From positions 1-7,818 of the forward strand of contig JAUYCU010000084.1 of NCBI GenBank assembly GCA_030692145.1: a DNA stretch of 7,818 nt, given 5' to 3'. The position numbers were made by a program, and so were the translations under genes. This document shows, one piece after another, positions 1 to 6,881 of this stretch. The notes below the pieces were generated by a model, which did no database searches, was not told where the DNA came from, and saw nothing but the letters and a program-made list of their open reading frames with translations. This stretch comes from a bacterium (GTDB taxonomy: Bacteria > Patescibacteriota > Minisyncoccia > RBG-13-40-8-A). The stretch's first letter is position 1; the number at the start of each line of letters is the position of its first letter.

Positions 1-1434
1 CCGGTGCTGGACAGAATCACTTTTGAATCGGATTACAAATTTGCCGCAACATTTCATCGTAAAGACGAAAATCAAAACATGCTTTACGTTATTGGAGCAC
101 CGGAAGAAATTATCGCCCGTTCAGTTGATTTGGATATTGACAGCAAAAAAGAAAAATTAGGTACAGCCGAGGCAAATAAATTAATAGCAAAATTGGAAAC
201 ACTTACACAAAAAGGATTGCGAGTCCTTGCTTGCGCTCATAAAGATTATGATTCCAGAATAAAATATCAAAATCTTACCGCATTGGTAAGAGAACTTTCG
301 CTTGTCGGCTTCATTGCTCTTAAAGACCCGCTCCGTCAAGACGCTAAAGAATCAATCGCAATTACAAAAAAAGCGGGCATTCGTACGGTTATTGTTACGG
401 GAGATCATAAACTTACTGCCAAAGCTATTGCCGAAGAAATTGGTCTTGAAGCGGAGAACGAAAATATAATTGAAGGCAAGGACCTGGAAACAATAAACGA
501 CGATGAATTAAAAGTAAAATCAAAGACTATCTCTATTTATGCCCGTGTGTCTCCACGACATAAATTACGAATCGTTGACGCACTTCAAGCCAATGGAGAA
601 GTGGTGGCAATGCTCGGTGATGGCGTTAATGATGCTCCAGCCCTCAAATCCGCCGATATTGGAGTTGCCGTTGGTTCTGGCACCGATGTGGCAAAAGAGG
701 TGGCTGATTTGGTATTGCTGGACGACAATTTCAAAACCGTAGTTAAAGCGGTTGAACAGGGCAGAATAATTTTTGGGAACATTCGAAAGGTGTTTGTATA
801 TCTTGTGGCGGATGATTTTTCCGAACTCTTTTTATTTTTAGGTAGCATGGCAATGGGCTTTCCGCTTCCGCTGTTGCCAGCCCAAATTCTTTGGATAAAT
901 CTTGTTGAGGACGGCTTTCCAGGCATCGCTCTTACTACCGAGCAGGAAACAAAAGGAGTAATGGATGAGAAACCAAGAAACCCCAAAGAGCCGATATTAA
1001 ATAAACCATTAAAACTTTGGATGACTGCCATTTTCTTTATCGCTGGTTTGGCAGCGCTCTTTTCATTTTTCTTCTTTTGGAAACTTACTGGGGATTTGCA
1101 TAAAACGAGAACAATAGTTTTTGCTCTTATGTGTATTGATTCTTTAATTTTTGCCTTCAGCGTTCGTTCATTCAAGAAAACGATTTTCAGAAAAGATATA
1201 TTCTCTAATCGTTATTTGGTTGGCGGTGTAGCGATTAGTTTAATTTTGCTTATTGGAGCTGTTTATTTTTCGCCATTGCAAAAACTTTTAGCCACTCAAT
1301 CTTTAAATATAACCGAATGGCTTATTATTTTTAGTGTAAGCTTGGCAGAGATTATATTGATTGAACTTTTTAAGAAGAGAATTTTTGCGCCAAGCCATGG
1401 AATAGAAAAAATGAGACACGAGACAATAGCTTAA
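1..1434 (+). CDS. Cation-transporting P-type ATPase (P2-like), C-terminal part, 5' truncated by window edge
   Basis: The frame is open to base 1, so the GTG at 4 is not a real start; the actuator domain, M1-M4 and the DKTGT phosphorylation site lie outside the window. Counting from codon 4: a nucleotide-binding-domain IGAPEE motif (30-35, the usual KGAPE), VTGD (131-134), and the P-domain hinge MLGDGVNDAPA (203-213) with the Mg-binding aspartates D206 and D210. Membrane helices follow: M5 (about 263-283), M6 (about 290-309), then four more (about 337-357, 367-385, 401-421, 437-457), the P2 arrangement. M5 carries D270-D271-F-S-E274 and M6 carries N299-L-V-E302-D303, placing acidic or amide side chains where SERCA-type pumps bind ions, but with Glu where SERCA has Thr. 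The protein uses ATP to move a cation across the cytoplasmic membrane; Ca2+ is plausible but specificity is inferred. The class is secure. It is probably not in the sigma-factor transcript, because a promoter follows it. Confidence 0.95.
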   Translation, partial: PVLDRITFESDYKFAATFHRKDENQNMLYVIGAPEEIIARSVDLDIDSKKEKLGTAEANKLIAKLETLTQKGLRVLACAHKDYDSRIKYQNLTALVRELSLVGFIALKDPLRQDAKESIAITKKAGIRTVIVTGDHKLTAKAIAEEIGLEAENENIIEGKDLETINDDELKVKSKTISIYARVSPRHKLRIVDALQANGEVVAMLGDGVNDAPALKSADIGVAVGSGTDVAKEVADLVLLDDNFKTVVKAVEQGRIIFGNIRKVFVYLVADDFSELFLFLGSMAMGFPLPLLPAQILWINLVEDGFPGIALTTEQETKGVMDEKPRNPKEPILNKPLKLWMTAIFFIAGLAALFSFFFFWKLTGDLHKTRTIVFALMCIDSLIFAFSVRSFKKTIFRKDIFSNRYLVGGVAISLILLIGAVYFSPLQKLLATQSLNITEWLIIFSVSLAEIILIELFKKRIFAPSHGIEKMRHETIA

Positions 1435-1459
1435 AACAGTGGCTCAAATGTTTCATCTG

Positions 1460-1468
1460 TGATATAAT
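1460..1468 (+). promoter_or_regulatory. Extended -10 promoter ahead of the sigma-factor gene
   Basis: TGATATAAT is a perfect extended -10 (TG, one base, TATAAT at 1463-1468). The matching -35 region (about 1440-1445, TGGCTC) is poor, as is common for extended -10 promoters. Transcription would start near 1475, giving a leader of about 108 bases that begins almost immediately with the GC-rich palindrome at 1481. The position, just past the ATPase stop and before the sigma gene, fits. Not experimentally supported. Confidence 0.5.
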
Positions 1469-1480
1469 TCTTAAATAAAG

Positions 1481-1517
1481 ACCTCCGCCCAAGGCGGGCA
1501 GGCACACCGAGGTTGCC
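1481..1517 (+). repeat. GC-rich palindrome in the sigma-factor leader
   Basis: CCGCC (1485-1489), loop CAA, GGCGG (1493-1497) forms a 5-bp perfect stem, with a flanking T-G pair. ACCTC (1481-1485) can alternatively pair with GAGGT (1509-1513), and GGCA (1501-1504) with TGCC (1514-1517). It is a GC island in an AT-rich gap and shares the heptamer GGGCAGG with the hairpin after the permease gene (6917-6923). There is no T-tract, so it is not an intrinsic terminator. Likely an interspersed palindromic element or leader structure. Confidence 0.45.
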
Positions 1518-1582
1518 AGTTTAATACATACGAATCAGGGAAGTGTAATATTTCCTAAATTAGAATAGTATTAATATATAAA

Positions 1583-2104
1583 ATGGAGAAAACGGATAAA
1601 CAACTGGTTGCGGAATATTTGGGGGGCGATGAAAAATCGCTCGAAATTTTAATTAAAAAATACCTTGGCCAGATTTACGGTTTTGCTTATAAGCGGGTGA
1701 GAAACTCTCAGGACGCGGAGGACATTACTCAGGAAACATTCGTGAAAGTTTGGCGCAGTCTGAAAAAATTCGACGCGGAAAAGAGTTTCCGGGCTTGGAT
1801 TTTTTCGATTGCCAAAAATACCTGCATCGATTTTTTCCGTAAAAAGAAAGCATTGCTTTATCTGGAAACCATAAAAGAAATAGGTGAAAAAGATAAAAAC
1901 TTGGAACGTATAGACATAATTCAATTATTGTCTTCAACAACGCAGAAATTGATACCGCAATACCAGTCAATATTATCTTTTTATCACAATGACAACCTGA
2001 ATTTTCGGGAAATATCCGAAAAAACAGGGGAATCGATAAATACCGTAAAAAGCCGTTACAGGCGGGCAATTCTGACGTTGAGAAAAAGCATTTCCGAGAA
2101 TTGA
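1583..2104 (+). CDS. ECF-type sigma-70 family RNA polymerase sigma factor
   Basis: At 173 residues this has the usual ECF size, with only sigma regions 2 and 4. Region 2 spans about 17-89: YGFAYKRVRN (32-41), the core-binding DAEDITQETFVKVW (44-57), and FRAWIFSIAKNTCIDFFRKKK (69-89), which covers the -10-recognising helix. Region 4 spans about 120-170, with the helix-turn-helix FREISEKTGESINTVKSR (141-158) and a basic recognition helix ending in LTLRK, which reads the -35 element. A linker of about 30 residues joins them. The protein directs core RNA polymerase to a small promoter set, typically under an anti-sigma factor. The ATG at 1583 has no Shine-Dalgarno sequence but begins the conserved region at the right distance. 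It stops at TGA, followed by an intrinsic terminator. The next gene encodes a membrane protein in the usual anti-sigma position. Family call secure; regulon unknown. Confidence 0.93.
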   Translation: MEKTDKQLVAEYLGGDEKSLEILIKKYLGQIYGFAYKRVRNSQDAEDITQETFVKVWRSLKKFDAEKSFRAWIFSIAKNTCIDFFRKKKALLYLETIKEIGEKDKNLERIDIIQLLSSTTQKLIPQYQSILSFYHNDNLNFREISEKTGESINTVKSRYRRAILTLRKSISEN

Positions 2105-2125
2105 GATTTAATTCACGGGACGAGC

Positions 2126-2152
2126 GGGGCGCACCAAAATGCGCCTCTTTTT
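2126..2152 (+). terminator. Intrinsic terminator after the sigma-factor gene
   Basis: GGGGCGCA (2126-2133) pairs with TGCGCCTC (2140-2147) as an 8-bp stem with one G-T pair and loop CCAAAA, followed directly by TTTTT (2148-2152). This is a textbook intrinsic terminator 22 bases past the sigma stop. It lies between the sigma gene and the downstream exporter genes, so it would cut off or attenuate read-through into them. It also overlaps an in-frame ATG at 2139, an argument against that codon being the next gene's start. Confidence 0.75.
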
Positions 2153-2177
2153 CGTATTAATTAATAGAGATACTAAT

Positions 2178-2603
2178 ATGGACATGCACAGAGATTACAA
2201 AGATTTGCTTATTGATAAAAAAGCTTCGGAACCGCCTTCCGGGCTTTTTGAGCGCATAATTTCGGCAATCAGGAAGGAACAGGAAATGCGGCAAAGCAAA
2301 AGATTATTGTTTGTCTTTTTCGTGCTTTTGATTGTTTCGGTTATCGCTATTCCGTTCTCGGGAACAATTCTGGCGATACAGATAAAAAATTCGGGAATTT
2401 TCTATTTTATTTCCGCCGTTTTTAGCGATTTTAACGTATCGATAAGACTCTGGAAAGATTTTGCGTTGGCTATTCTGGAATCTTTGCCCGTTTTGGAGTT
2501 GATTTCTTTCGGAATAAGTCTCGGTATAGCGGTTTTTACCATTAGGTTGTTTCTCTATAAAAAAAGACTATTATTGGGTTACTTAATAAATAATTTCGCA
2601 TAA
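2178..2603 (+). CDS. Small polytopic membrane protein, candidate anti-sigma factor or signal sensor
   Basis: The gene encodes 141 residues from the ATG at 2178. An earlier in-frame ATG at 2139 is rejected because it sits inside the terminator stem and would add a 13-residue hydrophobic stub. The ATG at 2184 is also possible. A purine patch AGAGA (2166-2170) is a weak ribosome site. The N-terminal 42 residues are hydrophilic and presumably cytoplasmic, with EPPSGLFERIISAIRKEQE (18-36). A strong membrane helix follows (about 43-65), then a less clear hydrophobic stretch (72-84) and a second strong helix (about 102-127) ending in the basic KKR. I recognise no named domain. A short cytoplasmic head plus membrane helices, immediately after an ECF sigma gene, is the architecture and position of a membrane anti-sigma factor, but no zinc-binding HxxxCxxC motif is present. 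Function is inferred from context only. Confidence 0.72.
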   Translation: MDMHRDYKDLLIDKKASEPPSGLFERIISAIRKEQEMRQSKRLLFVFFVLLIVSVIAIPFSGTILAIQIKNSGIFYFISAVFSDFNVSIRLWKDFALAILESLPVLELISFGISLGIAVFTIRLFLYKKRLLLGYLINNFA

Positions 2604-2628
2604 AAATTAATTATCTTAAATAAAAAAT

Positions 2629-3162
2629 ATGAACGAAAACAAAGAAGACAAATCAATAGAGGAAAAAAAGACCGAAGAAGTAAACAAAAAATCGCACAGG
2701 GATTTACTTAAATGGATTATTGTGGGAATCGTTATCTTTGTGTACTCCGTTTGCGTATTCGGCACAGGTGTGTTTGTCGGGGGGACGAAAGCCAGGTTTT
2801 CTTATCGTTGGGCCGAGAATTATCATCGTAATTTTGGCGGTCCCGGTAATGGTTTTATGCGTGACTTAAGGATGTCGCCCCCGAATAACGAATTTATCGA
2901 GGGACATGGTACTTTTGGGCAAATCATAAAAATCGGAGATTCCGATTTTGTAATCAAGGGACAGGAGAACGTAGAAAAAGTGGTTATTATTAACAAAGAC
3001 ACCGTCATAACCATCGGTAGGCAAACAATAACAAAAGCCGATTTGAAAGTTGGCGAGCAGGTCGTTGTTATTGGTTCACCGAACGACGCGGGACAAATCG
3101 AGGCAAAACTAATAAGGGTTTTTGACGGTAGTACTATGATGGGTCCGAGAATAAATATTTAA
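2629..3162 (+). CDS. Membrane-anchored protein with exported DUF5666-like domain
   Basis: This 177-residue protein has a highly charged Lys/Glu-rich cytoplasmic tail (1-28), one membrane helix (about 29-52), and an extracytoplasmic linker rich in Gly, Pro, Asn and aromatics (55-90, with WAENYHRNFGGPGNGF). A compact beta-rich domain covers about 94-165. It reads as GTFGQIIKIGDSDFVIKG (94-111), an INKDT strand pair, a DLKVGEQVVVIG turn, and GQIEAKLIRV (155-164), which is the pattern of DUF5666-type small beta-barrel domains. No catalytic residues are evident. The start ATG has no Shine-Dalgarno sequence; the upstream gap is 25 bases and almost purely AT. It lies in the exporter run, 30 bases before the adaptor gene, and a second protein of similar plan lies at the far end. 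A role as envelope accessory or sensory subunit is inference. The domain name is from memory of the pattern, not a search. Confidence 0.8.
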   Translation: MNENKEDKSIEEKKTEEVNKKSHRDLLKWIIVGIVIFVYSVCVFGTGVFVGGTKARFSYRWAENYHRNFGGPGNGFMRDLRMSPPNNEFIEGHGTFGQIIKIGDSDFVIKGQENVEKVVIINKDTVITIGRQTITKADLKVGEQVVVIGSPNDAGQIEAKLIRVFDGSTMMGPRINI

Positions 3163-3192
3163 TTTGATTTTCCGATTAAATATTCGAAAAAT

Positions 3193-4917
3193 ATGATTAA
3201 AAAAACATTACTCACATTAAAAAGATTACCGAAATTAATCGTTGCGCACAAATTTATCAGTGGCATAATTATTGCGATTATTGTTGTCGGCGGATATTTC
3301 GGCTATAAGGCACTGAACAAAAGCGGAGATGCGATAAAATACGCCATCGCATCCGTGGAAAAAGGAACATTGATTGTTTCTATTTCGGGAAGCGGCCAGG
3401 TTTCGGCCAAGAATCAGGTGGATGTGAAATCCAAGGTTTCCGGAGATGTTGTTTTTGTCGGAGTAAAAAATGGCCAAGAAGTAAAAGCAGGAACTTTATT
3501 GGCGCAAATCAGTTCTCAAGATGCGCAAAAATCGGTGCGCGACGCGGAAATAGCGTTTCAGCGGGAAAAACTCAATCTTGAAAAAATGGAGGGAATGACC
3601 ACCGATGACGGAACAATAAGAGGAATAAGGAAAAAAGCGGAAGACGACATCGAAAAGGCATACGAAGATGGATTTAATATGGTTGCGAATATTTTTTTGG
3701 AACTTCCGGAAATTATGGCGGGAATCGATGACATGCTTTTTTCCCACGATTTCGAAACAAATCGACAGAACATTAATTATTATGTTGATGCTGTGCGGAA
3801 TTACGACGAAACAAAGGTTTCTTTGTACGAAAAAGACACTTACGACAAATATCAGGCTGCCAGAGTTGCTTATGACAAGAATTTTCAGGATTACAAATCG
3901 ACAAGCAGATTTTCCCAAGCAGAAACGATTAGTGTTTTAATCGACCAGACCTACGAAACCGTGAAAAGCGCTGCCGAAGCGATAAAAAGCGCGAATAATT
4001 TGATTCAATTTTATCACGACGAGCTCACGCGTAGAGGATTCAGAATACAATCGCTTTCCGATACGCATTTATCCAGCTTAAACAGCTATACTGGCAAGAC
4101 CAACAATTATCTTTTGAATTTACTCTCAATAAAGAACACTATCCGCAGCAGCGTGGAAAGCATTGTCGAAACCAATTTCGATATCGCTGACCAGAAAATT
4201 CAAGTGGAACAAGCCGAAGAAAGCCTTCTTGATGCCAAGGAAAAGCTTGCTGATTATTATATCCGCGCGCCATTTAACGGAATCGTCACCAATATCGGAG
4301 TGGAAAAAGGGGACACAATCGGTTCTTCCACATTGATTTCTACTTTGATTACCAAACAGCAAATCGCGGAGATTTCCCTTAACGAAGTGGATGTTGCTCA
4401 AGTCAAAATCGGACAAAAAGTTACATTAACATTCGATGCAATTGAAGATTTAACCATTAGCGGTGAGGTCTTGGAAGTCGATACGCTAGGAACAGTTAGT
4501 CAGGGTGTTGTGAGCTATAATGTCAAAATCGGTTTTGACACCCAAGACGAAAGGGTAAAGCCGGGAATGACTGTTTCCGCATCGATTATTATCGACGCGA
4601 AACAGAATGTCTTGCTGGTACCGAGTTCTGCTGTTAAGGTGAATAATGGTACTTCGTATGTCGAAGTGGTAAGCGGAACGACTGATTCTTCTTCCTTTGC
4701 CAATGTTTCCGGTTTATCTTCTTTGCAGTTTTTAAGTACGCAAACAGTCGAGGTTGGGGCTTCCAATGATACAATGACGGAGGTTTTAAGCGGAGTTAAC
4801 GAAGGCGATGTTGTCGTAACGCAGACAATTAACAGCACCAGTGTTAGTACTGGCTCCACACAACAGAATAGTGGTTTCAGGGTGCCTGGCGTCGGTGGCG
4901 GGGCTTTTCGCGATTAA
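3193..4917 (+). CDS. Efflux adaptor protein, HlyD/MacA/YknX type
   Basis: This 574-residue protein has an N-terminal anchor helix (about 21-40) after a basic start, and the rest is outside the membrane. The first half-lipoyl motif is VDVKSKVSGDVVFVGVKNG (76-94) with GTLLAQI (100-106); the second is YIRAPFNGIVTNIGVEKGD (356-374). Between them lies a long, mostly helical insertion (about 110-355). A beta-barrel domain follows (about 385-470, with ISLNEVDVAQVKIGQKVTL), then a membrane-proximal domain with VLLVPSSAVKV, a Ser/Thr-rich stretch near 494-515, and a Gly-rich tail. Adaptors of this family link MacB-type ABC transporters to the outside; without an outer membrane the closest analogy is YknX of Gram-positive bacteria. 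It is larger than the roughly 370 residues typical of MacA or YknX, mostly because of the insertion. No Shine-Dalgarno is seen. The ATPase and permease genes follow directly, so the three products likely form one complex. Confidence 0.92.
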   Translation: MIKKTLLTLKRLPKLIVAHKFISGIIIAIIVVGGYFGYKALNKSGDAIKYAIASVEKGTLIVSISGSGQVSAKNQVDVKSKVSGDVVFVGVKNGQEVKAGTLLAQISSQDAQKSVRDAEIAFQREKLNLEKMEGMTTDDGTIRGIRKKAEDDIEKAYEDGFNMVANIFLELPEIMAGIDDMLFSHDFETNRQNINYYVDAVRNYDETKVSLYEKDTYDKYQAARVAYDKNFQDYKSTSRFSQAETISVLIDQTYETVKSAAEAIKSANNLIQFYHDELTRRGFRIQSLSDTHLSSLNSYTGKTNNYLLNLLSIKNTIRSSVESIVETNFDIADQKIQVEQAEESLLDAKEKLADYYIRAPFNGIVTNIGVEKGDTIGSSTLISTLITKQQIAEISLNEVDVAQVKIGQKVTLTFDAIEDLTISGEVLEVDTLGTVSQGVVSYNVKIGFDTQDERVKPGMTVSASIIIDAKQNVLLVPSSAVKVNNGTSYVEVVSGTTDSSSFANVSGLSSLQFLSTQTVEVGASNDTMTEVLSGVNEGDVVVTQTINSTSVSTGSTQQNSGFRVPGVGGGAFRD

Positions 4918-4938
4918 AGAACATGAAAAATTCTTTAA
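4914..4938 (+). promoter_or_regulatory. AT-rich hairpin between adaptor stop and ATPase start
   Basis: TTAAAGAA (4914-4921) and TTCTTTAA (4931-4938) are perfect 8-bp complements with a 9-base loop. The hairpin covers the adaptor stop codon and ends three bases before the ATPase ATG at 4942. The loop contains an ATG (4923) opening a 9-codon frame that ends at 4949, overlapping the ATPase start. The stem is AT-rich and weak, so it may be chance, or it may tune translation of the ATPase. Confidence 0.3.
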
Positions 4939-4941
4939 ATT

Positions 4942-5637
4942 ATGATTGAATGCAAAAACATAACAAAAACATATAAAAGCGAGACAGTCGAAACTAATGC
5001 CTTGAAAAATGTTTCGTTCACCATAGAAGACGGAGAATTTGTGGCGATTATGGGACCATCGGGTTCGGGAAAATCGACCCTGATGCATATTCTTGGCGCA
5101 CTTGATACTCCCACGGAAGGCGAATATTTCTTCGACGGAAAAAACGTGTCCGAGTTTTCCGAAGACGAATTAGCCGATGTCAGAAGGAACAAAATCGGGT
5201 TCGTCTTTCAGTCGTTCAATTTACTTCCGCGCGCAACCGTTTTGCGGAACGTAATGCTGCCCTTGGTTTATTCGAATATTCCAAAGGAAGAACGGGAAGA
5301 TATCGCCAAAACGGCCCTAATAAATACGGGGTTAAACGAAACGCGTTTTCATCATCTTTCAAACCAACTTTCCGGAGGCGAAATGCAGAGAGTTGCAATC
5401 GCCAGGGCTCTGGTCAACAATCCTTCGCTTATTCTTGCCGATGAGCCAACGGGAAATCTGGATACGAAAACCGGAGAAATAGTGCTTAATACTTTCGAAA
5501 TTCTGAACAAAGAAAAACATCACACAGTTATACTCATTACTCACGAACGCGAGGTGGCAGAACATGCGGATCGCATCATCCGTCTTCGCGACGGAGAAAT
5601 AGTCGAAGATATTAAAAACGGAAAAAATAAACATTAA
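4942..5637 (+). CDS. ABC transporter ATP-binding protein, MacB/LolD type
   Basis: This complete nucleotide-binding domain of 231 residues is the normal length for stand-alone ATPases of this group. Motifs in order: Walker A GPSGSGKST (38-46), Q-loop with Q90 in FVFQSFNLLP (87-96), signature LSGGEMQR (143-150), Walker B LILADE (163-168) with catalytic E168, D-loop NLD (172-174), and H-loop H201 in LITHE. The sequence LLPRATVLRNVMLP after the Q-loop and the EPTGNLD context are typical of the LolD/MacB/FtsE/YknY branch. It binds and hydrolyses ATP as a dimer at the inner face of the membrane and powers the permease encoded next. All catalytic residues are present, so it should be active. No Shine-Dalgarno precedes the ATG; 24 bases separate it from the adaptor gene and 20 from the permease ATG. 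Confidence 0.96.
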   Translation: MIECKNITKTYKSETVETNALKNVSFTIEDGEFVAIMGPSGSGKSTLMHILGALDTPTEGEYFFDGKNVSEFSEDELADVRRNKIGFVFQSFNLLPRATVLRNVMLPLVYSNIPKEEREDIAKTALINTGLNETRFHHLSNQLSGGEMQRVAIARALVNNPSLILADEPTGNLDTKTGEIVLNTFEILNKEKHHTVILITHEREVAEHADRIIRLRDGEIVEDIKNGKNKH

Positions 5638-5657
5638 TTTCGTTGATTGCGGTTTTT

Positions 5658-6881
5658 ATGAAAACCTCAGATTTATTCGAAGAAACATATTCCGCTTTAA
5701 CCGCCAATAAATCGCGTTCTTTTTTGACGATTTTGGGCATTGTCATCGGTATCGGTTCGGTAATTGCGATGATTTCCATAGGCCAAGGCGCGAAAGGTAC
5801 GATTGAATCAAGCATAGAATCGCTGGGTTCTAATTTAATTATGATTACGCCGGGTTTCCAGCGCGGAGCGGGATTTCAGGTGAGTTCGGGCCGCGGTTCG
5901 GCGCAAACCTTGACCTCCGAGGATGCAGATGCAATCGGGCAGGAAATCGCTTCGATAAAAGCCGTTGCTTCGGAATTAACCGGAAGATATCAGGTCATGG
6001 CAAAAGGAACGAATACCAATACTCAAATCATTGGTGCAACCGCCGTTTATACCGATGTGAGAAACATAGAAGTCGACCAAGGTGCGTTTATTTCAAGTCA
6101 GAATGTGCAGAATTCATCGAAAGTGGCGGTTTTGGGGCCGACAACCAGAGACGACCTTTTTGGAGAAAGCTCAAGCCCCGTAGGGCAGACTATTCGTATT
6201 AAAGGCATGGAATTCAAAGTTATCGGCATTTTGAAAGCAAAAGGCGGCACGGGGTTCGGCAGCCAGGACGACAGGATATTTATTCCTCTTTCCACTGCCC
6301 AGCGTTTTTTGGCCGGAAGCGAGCGCATATCGACAATTAATGTTCAAGCAATTGACCAAAATTCAATGGCCATGATTCAGGAACAAATCAGTGCGTTGTT
6401 GTTGAGCCGTCACCATATCTCCGATCCTCAGCTTGCGGATTTCAGCATTATGAATCAGGCCGACATTATTTCCAGCGCCTCTTCGATTACCGACACACTT
6501 ACAATACTGCTCGGTTCAATTGCGGGAATTTCTTTGATTGTCGGAGGAATCGGTATTATGAATATGATGCTTACCACTGTTACCGAAAGAACCAGAGAAG
6601 TAGGTTTACGTAAAGCGATTGGCGCCAAGAAAAAAGATATCAGTACGCAATTTTTGACCGAAGCAGTAATGTTAACCTTTATCGGCGGAGTTATCGGAGT
6701 TTTTGTCGGATGGCTTTTTTCTTTGGCGATTTCAAAATTCGGGGGCATCAATACGAGCATTTCTTTGTTTTCGGTTATTTTAGGATTTGGTGTTTCCGCA
6801 GTTATCGGCATCGTATTCGGCTATTATCCCGCGCGCAGAGCGGCAAAATTAAATCCTATCGAAGCATTACGTTACGAATAA
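5658..6881 (+). CDS. ABC transporter permease, MacB-like (MacB_PCD and FtsX domains)
   Basis: This gives 407 residues from the ATG at 5658. A TTG at 5643 would add five residues but is less likely, because family members begin shortly before the first helix as here. There is a short amphipathic N-terminus with ALTANKSRSFLTILG (13-27), membrane helix 1 (about 22-42), then a large extracytoplasmic MacB core domain (about 45-270, with RIFIPLSTAQRFLAG at 206-220). Three FtsX-type helices follow (about 279-305, 333-358, 369-390). The cytoplasmic coupling segment ERTREVGLRKAIGAKKKDI (310-328) between helices 2 and 3 and the C-terminal YYPARRAAKLNPIEALRYE are family hallmarks. It works as a homodimer with the preceding ATPase and adaptor, moving or pulling substrates at the outer membrane face (mechanotransmission) rather than through a classic channel. 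Substrate unknown; antimicrobial peptides, lipids and small peptides are family precedents. Confidence 0.95.
   Translation: MKTSDLFEETYSALTANKSRSFLTILGIVIGIGSVIAMISIGQGAKGTIESSIESLGSNLIMITPGFQRGAGFQVSSGRGSAQTLTSEDADAIGQEIASIKAVASELTGRYQVMAKGTNTNTQIIGATAVYTDVRNIEVDQGAFISSQNVQNSSKVAVLGPTTRDDLFGESSSPVGQTIRIKGMEFKVIGILKAKGGTGFGSQDDRIFIPLSTAQRFLAGSERISTINVQAIDQNSMAMIQEQISALLLSRHHISDPQLADFSIMNQADIISSASSITDTLTILLGSIAGISLIVGGIGIMNMMLTTVTERTREVGLRKAIGAKKKDISTQFLTEAVMLTFIGGVIGVFVGWLFSLAISKFGGINTSISLFSVILGFGVSAVIGIVFGYYPARRAAKLNPIEALRYE

Noticed and set aside
585..1175. Long minus-strand open frame (196 codons) inside the P-type ATPase gene
   Set aside because: The translation has no recognisable domain, and the + strand frame carries unmistakable ATPase motifs; it is an antisense shadow.
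1536..1555. Short inverted repeat GGAA...TTCC upstream of the sigma gene as an operator
   Set aside because: Only four to five base pairs with an asymmetric spacer; too short to distinguish from chance.
1538..1566. Possible ECF-type promoter (GGGAAG, 17 bases, TAGAAT) for autoregulation of the sigma gene
   Set aside because: It has only partial resemblance to a GGAAC-type -35, and no matching motif was seen before the other genes in the window.
2105..2160. Read-through of the sigma-factor TGA as glycine (alternative genetic code)
   Set aside because: The frame stays open for about 18 codons, but the protein already ends naturally after region 4, a terminator follows at once, and no other gene in the window contains an internal TGA.
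2139..2177. Upstream in-frame ATG at 2139 for the small membrane-protein gene
   Set aside because: It lies in the 3' arm of a strong intrinsic terminator and would add 13 residues with no ribosome site; the ATG at 2178 gives a sensible hydrophilic N-terminus.
5643..5657. TTG at 5643 as the permease start
   Set aside because: It adds only five residues, has no ribosome site, and the ATG at 5658 matches the usual N-terminal length of MacB-type permeases.
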